This document shows, in pieces, positions 17,411-26,269 of a stretch of DNA of 64,000 nucleotides. This DNA is from Vreelandella lutescens. GTDB taxonomy: Bacteria; Pseudomonadota; Gammaproteobacteria; Pseudomonadales; Halomonadaceae. Within the stretch, counting starts at the first letter, position 1. Each line of letters opens with the position of its first letter. Below the pieces are notes generated by a model. That model saw nothing but the letters and a program-made list of their open reading frames with translations. It made no database searches and was not told the DNA's origin. The position numbers and the translations under genes were made by a program. Location of the stretch: NCBI RefSeq assembly GCF_014640815.1, contig NZ_BMHM01000004.1:248001-312000 (forward strand). Reading direction: 5' to 3'.

Positions 17411-18004
17411 ATGTCAAACACTTTCCTGACCCCCTCCTACCATTGGCGAAACCGCTATCTCCTTATGCGCCATGGCCATAGCCAAGCCAACGCACAGGGA
17501 AAAATCATCAGCTCACCTGAACGGGGTCTGACGAGTTACGGGCTTTCAGAGCAGGGCGAACAGCAGTTGGTAGACGTGCTAGCGCAGTGGTCCTGGCCGG
17601 CGCCTACACAGGTCGTACATTCAGATTTTTTACGCACGACGAACACCGCCGCCAGAGTGGCAGCGGCGTTTGGGCTATCGATGACGCAAGAGGTGCGCCT
17701 ACGTGAGCGCCACTTTGGCGAACTGGATGGCCAGGCGGATCACCACTACCCGGACGTGTGGGCCTTCGATGCCCAAAGTGCGGAGCATGCTCAGTGGCAG
17801 GTAGAGCCGGTCAGCCGGGTAGCCGCACGGATGTGTGCCGTGCTGGAAGCGTTAGAGCAGCGCTTTACTGGCGAAACGGTGCTGGTGGTCAGCCATGGCG
17901 ACCCGCTACAGATTCTGCTCGCGGCGCTGGCGGGCAGGCCGCTGACTCAGCACCGTGAGCAGCCTGCGCTACTGCCCGCCAGCATTACGCTGGTGGGCGG
18001 TTAA
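17411..18004 (+). CDS. Histidine phosphatase superfamily protein (phosphoglycerate-mutase-like)
   Basis: A 197-residue soluble protein. The catalytic motif is LLMRHGHSQANAQGKI (RHG near residues 20-22), followed by HSDFLRTTNTAARVAAAF with the conserved Arg, then ERHFGELDG and the distal catalytic His in VLVVSHGDPLQILLAAL. This is the two-His phosphatase or mutase fold; substrates range from sugar phosphates to phosphohistidine, and none can be assigned. The ribosome binding site is weak. Its last 4 bases overlap the end of the convergent Rid-family gene. Confidence 0.85.
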   Translation: MSNTFLTPSYHWRNRYLLMRHGHSQANAQGKIISSPERGLTSYGLSEQGEQQLVDVLAQWSWPAPTQVVHSDFLRTTNTAARVAAAFGLSMTQEVRLRERHFGELDGQADHHYPDVWAFDAQSAEHAQWQVEPVSRVAARMCAVLEALEQRFTGETVLVVSHGDPLQILLAALAGRPLTQHREQPALLPASITLVGG

Positions 18005-18393
18005 GCGCTCTCTTTGGGAGGAATCCAGGCGATCATATCGACTTCCACATCCGCGCCGCCCGCAAGCCCTGTTACGCCGATGCAGGTGCGGGTGGGCAGC
18101 GGTTGTTGGAAGTAGCTGGCGTAGACCTGATTCACCTCATCGAAGTGGCCCATATTGGTGATGAACACCCGCGACTGCACCACGTACTCAAAGCTGCTGC
18201 CCACCTCTTCCAGCACGATGGCCAGGTTCTGCATTACCCGGTGGGTTTGCTCGGTGAAAGTGCCTAACAGCATCTCGTTGGTTTCCGGCACGGTAGGCAT
18301 TTGGCCAGTGATAAAGACCAAGTCGCCCACGCGGCAGGCGTGTGAAAACGGGGCAATGGGTTGCGGTGCGCGGTCAATAAATAGCTTTTCCAT
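18001..18393 (-). CDS. Rid-family protein (YjgF/YER057c/UK114) lacking the usual catalytic arginine
   Basis: A 130-residue protein of the trimeric Rid fold. Recognisable features are PFSHACRVGDLVFITGQ, TEQTHRVMQNLAIVLEEVGS and RTCIGVTGLAGGADVEVDMIA near the end. In enamine/imine deaminase RidA the segment after the conserved Arg-Ser/Thr-Cys reads VARLP, whose Arg is catalytic; here the equivalent position is Gly in VTGLA. By family knowledge this places it in a Rid subgroup that is not expected to hydrolyse 2-aminoacrylate. It lies just beyond the aap amino-acid transporter operon, on the same strand but behind the aapP terminator. The function is not assigned. Confidence 0.85.
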   Translation of the reverse strand: MEKLFIDRAPQPIAPFSHACRVGDLVFITGQMPTVPETNEMLLGTFTEQTHRVMQNLAIVLEEVGSSFEYVVQSRVFITNMGHFDEVNQVYASYFQQPLPTRTCIGVTGLAGGADVEVDMIAWIPPKESA

Positions 18394-18445
18394 GATGACT
18401 CACTTGTTGTGATGTTGTGGAGTGGTTGTGGGATAGAGGCCACAC

Positions 18446-18470
18446 AAAAATGGGCCTCATTGGAGGCCCA
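18446..18470 (-). terminator. Rho-independent terminator of the aap operon
   Basis: TGGGCCTC and GAGGCCCA form an 8-bp stem with a 4-nt loop. On the minus strand five Ts follow, 30 bases after the aapP stop. Confidence 0.85.
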
Positions 18471-18501
18471 CGTTCAGCACTATGTGGCGCTGGAAGCTGA
18501 A

Positions 18502-19278
18502 TTAATGCCCCAGAATCTGGCTCAAGAAGAGCTGGGTACGCTCAGACTGCGGGTTGTTGAAGAACGGCTCTGGCGCGTTTTCTTCAATGATTTGCCCCTG
18601 GTCCATAAAGATCACGCGGTCGGCCACGGTCTTTGCAAAGCCCATCTCGTGAGTGACGCAGAGCATGGTCATGCCCTCTTCGGCTAGTTCCACCATGACG
18701 TCCAGCACTTCCTTGATCATTTCAGGGTCAAGGGCAGAGGTGGGCTCGTCAAACAGCATCACGTCTGGGTGCATACACAGTGAGCGGGCAATCGCGACGC
18801 GCTGCTGCTGGCCGCCAGAGAGCTGGCCAGGATACTTTTTGGCCTGCTCGGCAATACGTACCCGCTCCAGGTATTGCATGGCCATGGCTTCGGCCTCTTT
18901 GCGGGGCTTTTTCTGCACCCACATCGGGGCGATACAGCAGTTCTCAAGCACTGTGAGGTGAGGGAACAGATTGAAGTGCTGGAACACCATGCCAACGCTG
19001 CGGCGAATCTGCTCGATGCGTTTGACGTCTTGGGTAAGCGGTACGCCGCCGACCACAATCTCGCCTTTCTGATGCTCTTCAAGATGATTAATGCAGCGGA
19101 TCATGGTGGATTTACCGGAGCCAGAAGGCCCACAAATAACAATCCGCTCGCCGCGTTTTACTTCCAAGTAGATATCGCGAAGTACGTGGAAATCGCCGTA
19201 CCACTTGTTCACGCCGCGCATTTCAACCATCAGGTCAGAAGTACTGTTGCCAGGGTTGTTGGTGGCTGCTTGAGTCAT
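18502..19278 (-). CDS. aapP: General L-amino acid ABC transporter ATP-binding protein
   Basis: A 258-residue ATPase with Walker [12 protein letters not shown]-loop [11 protein letters not shown], signature [15 protein letters not shown], Walker [15 protein letters not shown] and H-loop [11 protein letters not shown]. Residues 140-160 ([20 protein letters not shown]) match the polar amino-acid uptake family. It is the last gene of aapJ-aapQ-aapM-aapP, with AGGA upstream of the ATG. It energises import of a broad range of L-amino acids through AapQM. Confidence 0.93.
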   Translation of the reverse strand: MTQAATNNPGNSTSDLMVEMRGVNKWYGDFHVLRDIYLEVKRGERIVICGPSGSGKSTMIRCINHLEEHQKGEIVVGGVPLTQDVKRIEQIRRSVGMVFQHFNLFPHLTVLENCCIAPMWVQKKPRKEAEAMAMQYLERVRIAEQAKKYPGQLSGGQQQRVAIARSLCMHPDVMLFDEPTSALDPEMIKEVLDVMVELAEEGMTMLCVTHEMGFAKTVADRVIFMDQGQIIEENAPEPFFNNPQSERTQLFLSQILGH

Positions 19279-19315
19279 GTCACTATCCTGCTAAAAATCG
19301 TTAATGAAAGCGGCG

Positions 19316-20416
19316 TTAGCGCTTATGGCCGGTGTGCAGCTTGCGTTCTAAGTACTGGCTGTAGCGCGACATGCTGAAACAGAAGACCCAGAACATGAAG
19401 GCGGCAAACACGTAACCTTCCAACGAGAAGCCTAACCAGCGTGAGTCGGCCAGTGCCGCTTGCACGATCCCCAAGAGGTCAAAGAGCCCGATAATCATGA
19501 CCAGGGTGGTGTCTTTAAACAACGAGATAAACGTATTCACGATGCCGGGAATCATCATCTTCAGCGCTTGGGGAAGAATAATCAGCCCCATGCGTTTCCA
19601 ATACGTCATACCGAGCGCGGCGGCCGCTTCTTCCTGGCCTTTTGGAATCGCCTGCAAGCCGCCACGAATAACCTCCGCCATATAGGCGCTCTGGAACAGC
19701 GTTAAGCCGATCAAGGCACGCACTAGGCGGTCAACGCTCATATCGGAGGGCAGGAACAGCGGCAGCATTACCGAGGCCATAAACAGCACGGTGATCAGCG
19801 GCACGCCGCGCCAGAACTCGATAAACACCACGCAAAAGCTTTTGACGATGGGCATGTTAGAGCGCCGGCCTAGGGCTAGCACAATGCCGATAGGCAGCGC
19901 GCCGACCATACCCACCGTGGCTAACAGCAGGGTCAGCATTAGGCCGCCCCAACGGTGCGTAGGCACCTTGGGAAGGTCAAAGTAGCCGCCGTAAAGCAGG
20001 ACAAACGAAATAACAGGGAAGACGATGAGCGCAAAGATCGCTACCCAGCGCTTAAAGGGCAGCCGAGGAATGGCAAGCCACCCAATTAAAGAGAAGAACA
20101 TGGCAAACACGATATTGGCGCGCCAGATCTCCGAGCTAGGGTATAGGCCGTAAATAAACTGGGATAATCGTGCGTTGATAAATACCCAGCAAGCGCCTTC
20201 CCGGGAGCAGTCATCACGCGTTGTACCTACCCAATCGGCGTTGATGAACGCCCACTGCACGGTCGGTACTACCAGTAGATAAAGAATATACAGGCCGATT
20301 AACGTGAAAATCGTATTGATCGGGCCGTTAAACAGGTTCGTGCGCAACCAGGCAACAGCCCCAACGGAGCTGCTGGGCGCCGGTCGCTGCTCAATCATGG
20401 TTTGGTTATGAATCAT
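19316..20416 (-). CDS. aapM: General L-amino acid ABC transporter permease AapM
   Basis: A 366-residue permease with about eight transmembrane helices, including a long N-terminal extension with an extra helix pair (FTLIGLYILYLLVVPTVQWA) that marks AapM. The HisMQ core carries EFWRGVPLITVLFMASVMLPLF and the coupling motif GLQAIPKGQEEAAAALGMTYW. It pairs with AapQ; the two genes are 20 bases apart. Start MIHNQTMIEQRP at 20416 has a GGAG ribosome binding site. Confidence 0.93.
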   Translation of the reverse strand: MIHNQTMIEQRPAPSSSVGAVAWLRTNLFNGPINTIFTLIGLYILYLLVVPTVQWAFINADWVGTTRDDCSREGACWVFINARLSQFIYGLYPSSEIWRANIVFAMFFSLIGWLAIPRLPFKRWVAIFALIVFPVISFVLLYGGYFDLPKVPTHRWGGLMLTLLLATVGMVGALPIGIVLALGRRSNMPIVKSFCVVFIEFWRGVPLITVLFMASVMLPLFLPSDMSVDRLVRALIGLTLFQSAYMAEVIRGGLQAIPKGQEEAAAALGMTYWKRMGLIILPQALKMMIPGIVNTFISLFKDTTLVMIIGLFDLLGIVQAALADSRWLGFSLEGYVFAAFMFWVFCFSMSRYSQYLERKLHTGHKR

Positions 20417-20436
20417 CTGTGGCTCCTCGCCTCAAC

Positions 20437-21627
20437 CTAGCGTTCAACCAGTGCCACGCGGGCGTTGAACCAGTTCATAAACATGGACACCAGCAAACTA
20501 ATGGTCAGATAGACGGCCATGGTCATGGCAATGACCTCAATGGCTTGGCCTGTCTGGTTCAGCGTGGTGCCAGCAAATACCGAGACGAGGTCTGGGTAGC
20601 CAATGGCGGTTGCCAGCGACGAGTTTTTAATCAGGTTCAGGTACTGGCTGGTCAGTGGAGGAATAATGACCCGTAGCGCTTGAGGAATGACCACTAAGCG
20701 CAGTACCAGGTTACGTGGCAGGCTAAGCGCCTGAGCGGCTTCCGTTTGGCCGTGTGAAATAGCCTGAATGCCCGAGCGCACGATTTCAGCAATAAACGAC
20801 GCGGTGTAGATCGATAGTGCAAACCACAGTGCCAAGAACTCAGGAATTACCGTAATACCACCACGGAAGTTAAAGCCGCGCAGCTCGGGCATTTCCCAGG
20901 TGATGGGCACGCCAGTGGCAAACATCACTAGCAGAGGAAGGCCAAAAATCAGCGCAAAGGAAATCCAGTAAGCAGGCAGGCGTTTGCCCGTCGCTTCCTG
21001 ACGACGCTTCGCCCAGATCACCAGGGCCACACTGGCAATAATGGCGATGACAAAGGTGACAGGTATAAGACCAAAGCCCGACTCAAACAATGGTTGCGGA
21101 AGGTAAAGTCCGCGCACGTTCAAGAAAAAGGCTTCACCAAAGGCTAGGCTGTCCCTGGCGCTTGGTAGGGTGCGCAGTACGGCAAAATACCAAAAGAAAA
21201 TTTGCAGTAGCAGCGGAATATTCCGGAACGTCTCGATATACGCTGCCGCTAGCTTGGCAATGAGCCAGTTAGGCGATAAGCGCGAGATGCCGACAATAAA
21301 GCCAACGATGGTGGCGGCGATGACGCCTAATCCACCCACCAGCAGCGTATTCAGCAGGCCAACGAAGAACGTGCGGCCATAGGTGCTTTGGGAAGAGTAG
21401 TCGATCAGACTCTGCACAATCCCAAAACCGGCGGTATTACTCAGGAAGCCAAAACCTGTGGTGATACCCCGAGAGGAGAGGTTGTCTTGCACGTTGCCGA
21501 CGACATAGAACAGGAAAGCGATGACAGCGGCAATCAGCAGACATTGAAAGATGAGCGCACGTTTGGCGCGGTCTCGCCAAAACGGTGGCTTTTGGCCAAC
21601 GGGGCGAGCGTTAGGTCTTACGGACAT
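20437..21627 (-). CDS. aapQ: General L-amino acid ABC transporter permease AapQ
   Basis: A 396-residue permease with about eight helices. The sequence has the AapQ-type N-terminal helix (LIFQCLLIAAVIAFLFYVVG), then SSRGITTGFGFL and the permease core with IETFRNIPLLLQIFFWYFAVL and the coupling loop SGIQAISHGQTEAAQALSLP. The ATG at 21627 (MSVRPNARPVG) is preferred over a TTG ten codons upstream; GGAG lies 9 bases before it. It is the first permease of the operon, after aapJ and an intercistronic hairpin. Confidence 0.93.
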   Translation of the reverse strand: MSVRPNARPVGQKPPFWRDRAKRALIFQCLLIAAVIAFLFYVVGNVQDNLSSRGITTGFGFLSNTAGFGIVQSLIDYSSQSTYGRTFFVGLLNTLLVGGLGVIAATIVGFIVGISRLSPNWLIAKLAAAYIETFRNIPLLLQIFFWYFAVLRTLPSARDSLAFGEAFFLNVRGLYLPQPLFESGFGLIPVTFVIAIIASVALVIWAKRRQEATGKRLPAYWISFALIFGLPLLVMFATGVPITWEMPELRGFNFRGGITVIPEFLALWFALSIYTASFIAEIVRSGIQAISHGQTEAAQALSLPRNLVLRLVVIPQALRVIIPPLTSQYLNLIKNSSLATAIGYPDLVSVFAGTTLNQTGQAIEVIAMTMAVYLTISLLVSMFMNWFNARVALVER

Positions 21628-21663
21628 GGGTGGCGTCTCCGCGATACGGAAGGTCAATCAAAT

Positions 21664-21694
21664 GGCCCGCCATCACCAAAAAGGGTAGCGGGCC
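21664..21694 (-). promoter_or_regulatory. Intercistronic hairpin between aapJ and aapQ
   Basis: GGCCCGC and GCGGGCC form a 7-bp GC stem, with an inner ACC/GGT pair inside the 17-nt loop. No U-tract follows on the minus strand. It is located between the binding-protein and permease genes, as in three other transporter operons of this window. Confidence 0.55.
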
Positions 21695-21711
21695 GGGGTC
21701 AAGCGAGACGC

Positions 21712-22737
21712 TTAGCGAATCGGCGGTGCGTACTGGAAGCCGCCTTGGTTCCACAGGGCGTTAACACCGCGCTCAATTTCCAGCGGTGAGCCCATACCTA
21801 CGTTGCGTTCAAAGCTTTCACCGTAGTTACCGACTTGGCTCAGGATGTTGTAAGCCCAGTCGGCTTCAAGACCCATGCCTTCACCGTAGTTGCCATCTTG
21901 GCCGAGCAGGCGAGCAACGTCCGGGTTTTCAGAGCTGAGCATTTCTTCAGCGTTTTCGCTGGTCACGCCGTACTCTTCACCGTTGATCATGGCGTAGAGT
22001 GACCACTTCACGATGTTGAACCAAAGATCGTCACCCTGGCGTACAACTGGGCCCAGCGGCTCTTTAGAGATAACGTCGGGAAGGATCATTGCCGCAGACG
22101 GGTCGTCGAGCTGAATGCGCAGCGCGGCCAGCTGAGAGGTGTCGGAGGTCAGAACGTCACAGCGGCCAGCTTGGAAGCCGCCCACGGTCTGCTCAGAGGT
22201 ATCGAAAACGATCGGGTCGAATTCCATGCCGTTGGCACGGAAGTAGTCCGCCAGGTTCAGCTCAGTGGTGGTACCGGACTGGATACAGATGGCAGCGCCG
22301 TCCAGCTCGGAGGCGTTGGTGATGCCCAGATCGGTGGACACCATGAAGCCCTGACCGTCGTAGAAGTTAACGCCGGTGAAGTTCAGGCCCAGGGTAGTAT
22401 CGCGGGTAGTGGTCCAAGTGGTGTTACGAGAAAGAATATCCACTTCGCCAGACTGCAGCGCGGTGAAACGCTCAACGGCGTTCAAGGAGATGTAGTTAAC
22501 TGCATCCGCGTCGCCCAGTACTGCAGCGGCTACGGCGCGACATACGTCAACGTCCAGACCCTGCCACTCGCCGCTATCGTCCGGGGCGGAAAAACCTGGC
22601 AAGCCGTCGCTGACGCCACACTGAATGGCACCGCGCGAGCGGGTATCTTCTAATGTATCGGCTTGGGCGGTGGCGACACCGGCGAGGGTAATAGCACCAG
22701 CGGAGGCCAGCAGTACCAGGTGTTTCTTATTCATCAT
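21712..22737 (-). CDS. aapJ: General L-amino acid ABC transporter binding protein AapJ (first copy, heads the operon)
   Basis: A 341-residue periplasmic binding protein. Signal peptide MMNKKHLVLLASAGAITLAG, then ADTLEDTRSRGAIQCGVSDG, GLDVDVCRAVAAAVLG and VEILSRNTTWTTTRDTTLG-type sequence (VDILSRNTTWTTTRD) are landmarks of the AapJ/BztA family, which bind many polar and non-polar L-amino acids. The ending FQYAPPIR is shared with the second copy. The first of two adjacent ATGs (22737) lies 7 bases after GGGG. A near-consensus sigma-54 promoter is at 22796-22811, so expression should rise under nitrogen limitation. Confidence 0.94.
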   Translation of the reverse strand: MMNKKHLVLLASAGAITLAGVATAQADTLEDTRSRGAIQCGVSDGLPGFSAPDDSGEWQGLDVDVCRAVAAAVLGDADAVNYISLNAVERFTALQSGEVDILSRNTTWTTTRDTTLGLNFTGVNFYDGQGFMVSTDLGITNASELDGAAICIQSGTTTELNLADYFRANGMEFDPIVFDTSEQTVGGFQAGRCDVLTSDTSQLAALRIQLDDPSAAMILPDVISKEPLGPVVRQGDDLWFNIVKWSLYAMINGEEYGVTSENAEEMLSSENPDVARLLGQDGNYGEGMGLEADWAYNILSQVGNYGESFERNVGMGSPLEIERGVNALWNQGGFQYAPPIR

Positions 22738-22795
22738 GTTTGTTCCCCTTCCTCGATTTAATGTCGTTATGCATGGTGATGCATCACTAAAAGCT

Positions 22796-22811
22796 AGCAA
22801 GGAAGGTGCCA
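22796..22811 (-). promoter_or_regulatory. Sigma-54 promoter of aapJQMP
   Basis: On the minus strand the site reads TGGCACCTTCCTTGCT: -24 TGGCACC (6 of 7), a 4-base spacer and a perfect -12 TTGCT, with GG and GC ten bases apart. Transcription would start near 22784, giving a ~47-base leader. It is the closest match to the sigma-54 consensus in the window. Confidence 0.8.
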
Positions 22812-22880
22812 AAAAAGATATGTCGGCAAATTCAGCGCTTTTCAACGTAAAATCAGCGAATTTAACGAAGGTCGTGGTGC

Positions 22881-22934
22881 AAAAAAGTGCGCCAGCAGCT
22901 ACGCGTTGCGCTTTTTTGGTGCGCGGCTGCTGGC
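22881..22934 (-). terminator. Terminator after the second aapJ copy
   Basis: On the minus strand GCCAGCAGC pairs with GCTGCTGGC (9 bp, long 26-nt loop), and a run of six Ts follows a few bases later. It isolates the second binding-protein gene from the aapJQMP operon. The loop also carries complementary A6/T6 runs that could form an alternative structure. Confidence 0.6.
22907..22923. promoter_or_regulatory. Possible NtrC site for aapJ
   Basis: TGCGCTTTTTTGGTGCG matches 10 of 14 NtrC consensus bases and lies about 105 bp upstream of the sigma-54 -24 element. A partner 32 bp nearer the promoter (22875-22891) scores only 8 of 14, so the pair is weaker than at the other operons. It also overlaps the terminator hairpin. 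Confidence 0.35.
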
Positions 22935-22962
22935 AAACGTTGCTGAGTATTTTGTTAGCGTG

Positions 22963-23988
22963 TTAGCGAATAGGCGGCGCGTACTGAATGCCACCATCTT
23001 TCCACAGGGCGTTTAAACCTCGGGCAATCTTAAAATCGGAACCTGTGCCCACGTTACGATCATAAATATCCGCGTAGTTGCCGACCTGTTTCACAATTTG
23101 GTAGGCCCAGTCCGTCTGTAGGCCCATGGCTTCACCGAAGTCGCCGTCTTGCCCCAGCAGGCGCATCACATCGGGATTGTCTGAGCTTAACTGTTCATCC
23201 ACATTGGCTTGGCTGACGCCCAGCTCTTCTGCGTTCAGCATGGCAAACAGCGACCACTTCACGATGTTGAACCACTGGTCATCGCCTTGTCGCACGGCGG
23301 GGCCAAGCGGCTCTTTGGAGATGATTTCCGGCAGCACCACGGCCATATTGGGGTCGGCCAGCTGAATGCGCTGCGCGTAGAGCTGCGAGGCATCCGAGCT
23401 CAATACGTCGCAGCGGCCTGCTTCAAACCCAGCAATCGACTGCTCAGGTGAATCAAACACCACCGCATCATAGGTCATGTTGTTAATGCGAAAGTAGTCG
23501 GAAAGGTTGAGCTCGCTAGTGGTGCCTGACTGGGTGCAAACAGCGGCCCCATCCAGCTCTTTGGCACTCTGTACGCCGAGATCGCTGGCTACCATGAACG
23601 CTTGGCCGTCGTAATAGCTAACGCCTGTGAAGTTCATCCCGAGGGTGGTGTCGCGGCTTGAGGTCCAGGTGGTGGTGCGGGAGAGCACGTCCACCTCGCC
23701 AGACTGCAACGCCGCAAAGCGTTCCACTGAATCTAACGGCACGAAGTTGACTTTGCTGGCATCGCCGAGTGCGGCGGCAGCAATAGCGCGACACACATCG
23801 GTGTCCAGGCCGCGATACTGGTCGTTATCGTCTAGCGATGAGAAGCCGGGCTGGGCGGCGTTAACGCCGCAGCGCACGCTGTCGCGTGCTTGCACGTTCT
23901 CTAGGGTATCGGCCATGGCTGTGGCAGGCACCCACAGGGCGGGTGCTAACAGAGTGATTCCCAATCCTAACCAACGCGTGGTGTTCAT
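22963..23988 (-). CDS. Second AapJ-like amino acid binding protein, tandem paralogue
   Basis: A 341-residue binding protein closely similar over its whole length to the neighbouring AapJ: signal peptide ending ATAMA, ADTLENVQARDSVRCGVNAA, GLDTDVCRAIAAAALG, VDVLSRTTTWTSSRDTTLG and the ending IQYAPPIR. Both have the same length and order of motifs, so this is a tandem duplication followed by divergence, with many substitutions in the ligand-binding lobes (VSYYDGQAFMVASDLGV versus VNFYDGQGFMVSTDLGI). It has no permease genes of its own and is followed by a terminator, so it probably feeds AapQMP with a different ligand preference or is expressed under other conditions. Its promoter must lie within ~40-90 bases, and no sigma-54 match is visible. 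Confidence 0.92.
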   Translation of the reverse strand: MNTTRWLGLGITLLAPALWVPATAMADTLENVQARDSVRCGVNAAQPGFSSLDDNDQYRGLDTDVCRAIAAAALGDASKVNFVPLDSVERFAALQSGEVDVLSRTTTWTSSRDTTLGMNFTGVSYYDGQAFMVASDLGVQSAKELDGAAVCTQSGTTSELNLSDYFRINNMTYDAVVFDSPEQSIAGFEAGRCDVLSSDASQLYAQRIQLADPNMAVVLPEIISKEPLGPAVRQGDDQWFNIVKWSLFAMLNAEELGVSQANVDEQLSSDNPDVMRLLGQDGDFGEAMGLQTDWAYQIVKQVGNYADIYDRNVGTGSDFKIARGLNALWKDGGIQYAPPIR

Positions 23989-24028
23989 TTGTTATTCCTT
24001 AACGTGGCGCGCAGCACTGTCTGCGCAT

Positions 24029-24054
24029 AAAAAAGGCCGGGCAGAGCCCGGCCT
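24029..24054 (-). terminator. Rho-independent terminator of speE
   Basis: AGGCCGGGC and GCCCGGCCT form a 9-bp stem with a 3-nt loop. On the minus strand a run of six T follows, overlapping the base of the stem. It lies 23 bases after the speE stop. Confidence 0.9.
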
Positions 24055-24076
24055 GATGCAAAGCGGAACCGCGAGG

Positions 24077-24937
24077 TTATGCGAAGGCCTTACGCATAAA
24101 GGGCGGCAGCGCCAGGGCACCACGGTGGGCATCTACTGTGTAGTACTGTAGCGGCATTTCGTGATGGGCGGCAGCCTCTTCGCGGAAGCTTTCGACGTTG
24201 GTCGCTTTGCCTGCCAGCGTCACACTCCACCAGCCGGAAGGGTACACCGGCTGTGGGAAGGGCAGGGTGGCGACGCTATCAAAGCCAGCTTCGCGCATGT
24301 CGTTGCGCAGTGCGCGGATAATCGAGCCGCTGTGATACAGCGGTGACTCACTCTGCTGAACCATCACGCCGCCGCTTTTCAGAATGCGGTGGCAGCGCTT
24401 CAAAAAGTCGGTTTTGAACAGGCCTTCGGCCGGGCCTACCGGGTCGGTGGAGTCGATGATCAGCACGTCGATGCTCTCATCGGCGGCGTCATCTACCCAT
24501 TTAACGCCGTCGGCAAACAGCAGTTCGGCGCGGGAGTCGCCATTCGCTTCCACCAGCTCGGGGAAAAAGCGCTCTGCCGCTTTGGTCACTTCTTTGTCGA
24601 TATCAATCTGAGTGACTTTTTCAACGCCCGGATGGCGCAGCACTTCTTTCAGCGTGCCGCAGTCGCCGCCGCCAATAATCACCACCCGCTTGGGGTCTTG
24701 GTGGGTGAACAGTGCTGGGTGGGCAATCATCTCGTGGTAGAGGAAGTTGTCGCGATCGGTCAGCATCACGCAGCCATCCAGCACCATCAGGTTGCCGTAG
24801 GTCTCTGTGGCGTACACTTCCAGGTGCTGGTAAGGGCTCTGCACGTCCAGCAGTTTTTCGGTAACTTTCAGCGAGAAAGCGCTGCCGTGGCTATCAAAAA
24901 CTTCGGTAAACCACTGGTCGTCGCGTAAGTCGCTCAT
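24077..24937 (-). CDS. speE: Spermidine synthase (polyamine aminopropyltransferase)
   Basis: A 286-residue enzyme that transfers an aminopropyl group from decarboxylated S-adenosylmethionine to putrescine. Signature positions: [15 protein letters not shown], the nucleotide motif [18 protein letters not shown], and the active-site [14 protein letters not shown] with the catalytic Asp. The ATG at 24937 has GGAG 8 bases upstream and overlaps the hemE stop (ATGA), so translation of the two is coupled. A partner speD is not in the window. Confidence 0.92.
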   Translation of the reverse strand: MSDLRDDQWFTEVFDSHGSAFSLKVTEKLLDVQSPYQHLEVYATETYGNLMVLDGCVMLTDRDNFLYHEMIAHPALFTHQDPKRVVIIGGGDCGTLKEVLRHPGVEKVTQIDIDKEVTKAAERFFPELVEANGDSRAELLFADGVKWVDDAADESIDVLIIDSTDPVGPAEGLFKTDFLKRCHRILKSGGVMVQQSESPLYHSGSIIRALRNDMREAGFDSVATLPFPQPVYPSGWWSVTLAGKATNVESFREEAAAHHEMPLQYYTVDAHRGALALPPFMRKAFA

Positions 24938-26049
24938 TGCTTGGCTCCTGGGCACTGGTCGTTCGTTTGGGTCGGAATGCCCTGATGGTACTGCGGGCTT
25001 AAGTCGTGCAGCGCCTCCATGAAGGCGGTGACGTGATCGGGGTTGGTGAACTGGCTGATGCCGTGGCCCAAGTTGAACACGTGGCCAGGGCCGTGGCCGT
25101 AGCTCTCCAGCACGCGTGCCACTTCAGCGCGAATGGCCGAAGGACGAGCAAACAGCACGTTGGGGTCTAGGTTGCCCTGTAGGGCGACTTTATGGCCTAC
25201 GCGGGCGCGGGCATCAGAAAGCTCGGTCGACCAGTCGATACCCAGCGCATCAGCACCGGCACAGGCAATGTGTTCAAGCCACTGGCCGCCGTTTTTAGTG
25301 AACAGAATCACCGGCACGCGACGCCCGTCGTGTTCACGGATCAGCCCGGAGACGATCTGCTCCATATAGCGCAGCGAGAACTCTAAATAAGCAGGCGTGG
25401 AGAGCGCGCCACCCCAGGTATCAAAAATCTGCACCGCCTGCGCACCGGCGCGAATCTGCGCATTCAGGTAGTCAGTGACCGACTGCGCCAGAGTGTCCAG
25501 CAGCTGGTGCATGGTGTCCGGCGTGTCGTACAGCATGGTTTTCAGGTGGCGGAAATCTTTGCTGGAGCCCCCTTCGACCATATACGTTGCCAGCGTCCAG
25601 GGGCTGCCTGAGAAGCCAATCAGCGGCATGCGGCCGTTCAGCTCACGACGGATGGTCGAGACCGCACGCATCACGTAGTCCAGGTCGCGCTCGGCGTTCG
25701 GCACGGTCAGCGCCGCCACTTCTTCCGGCGTGCGCACGGTTTTTCTGAATTTGGGGCCTTCCCCGGTTTCAAAGTAGAGGCCCAGCCCCATGGCGTCGGG
25801 GATGGTTAGAATGTCTGAAAACAGAATCGCGGCGTCGAGCGGGTAGCGCTCCAGCGGCTGCAGGGTGACTTCGCAAGCCAGGTCATGATTGCGGCACAGG
25901 TCCATAAAGCTGCCCGCGTCAGCGCGGCTGGCGCGATACTCCGGCAGGTAGCGGCCGGCTTGGCGCATCATCCACACCGGAGTGCGGTCAACGGGCTGGC
26001 GAGCCAGCGCGCGAAGAAAACGGTCGTTTTGCAAAGGTGTGGTGGTCAT
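24934..26049 (-). CDS. hemE: Uroporphyrinogen decarboxylase
   Basis: A 371-residue enzyme converting uroporphyrinogen III to coproporphyrinogen III in heme synthesis. It shows the N-terminal signature [18 protein letters not shown], the catalytic-Asp loop [48 protein letters not shown] and [16 protein letters not shown] near the C-terminus. The ATG at 26049 gives the usual N-terminus; a 60-codon upstream extension in frame has no family similarity. The short tail [13 protein letters not shown] is variable. It is co-transcribed with speE. Confidence 0.93.
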   Translation of the reverse strand: MTTTPLQNDRFLRALARQPVDRTPVWMMRQAGRYLPEYRASRADAGSFMDLCRNHDLACEVTLQPLERYPLDAAILFSDILTIPDAMGLGLYFETGEGPKFRKTVRTPEEVAALTVPNAERDLDYVMRAVSTIRRELNGRMPLIGFSGSPWTLATYMVEGGSSKDFRHLKTMLYDTPDTMHQLLDTLAQSVTDYLNAQIRAGAQAVQIFDTWGGALSTPAYLEFSLRYMEQIVSGLIREHDGRRVPVILFTKNGGQWLEHIACAGADALGIDWSTELSDARARVGHKVALQGNLDPNVLFARPSAIRAEVARVLESYGHGPGHVFNLGHGISQFTNPDHVTAFMEALHDLSPQYHQGIPTQTNDQCPGAKQ

Positions 26050-26269
26050 AAACACTTGCTCTTGAGAAATTTGCCCGCATTGTAAGGGAGTCATCGTACC
26101 TGAAGATAGGAATTGTACGTGAAGATAGCCGGGGGTGGCGGCGCAAGCCGTGGCAAAATCGTCGCACCCAGCGAAGACCGTGAGGCTCGCGTGGCTTCCT
26201 GTTAAACTATCTGCCCACTTCGCCAACACTGGTGTGGTTAACTGGTTTGGTTAATCAGCGAGGAAACCT

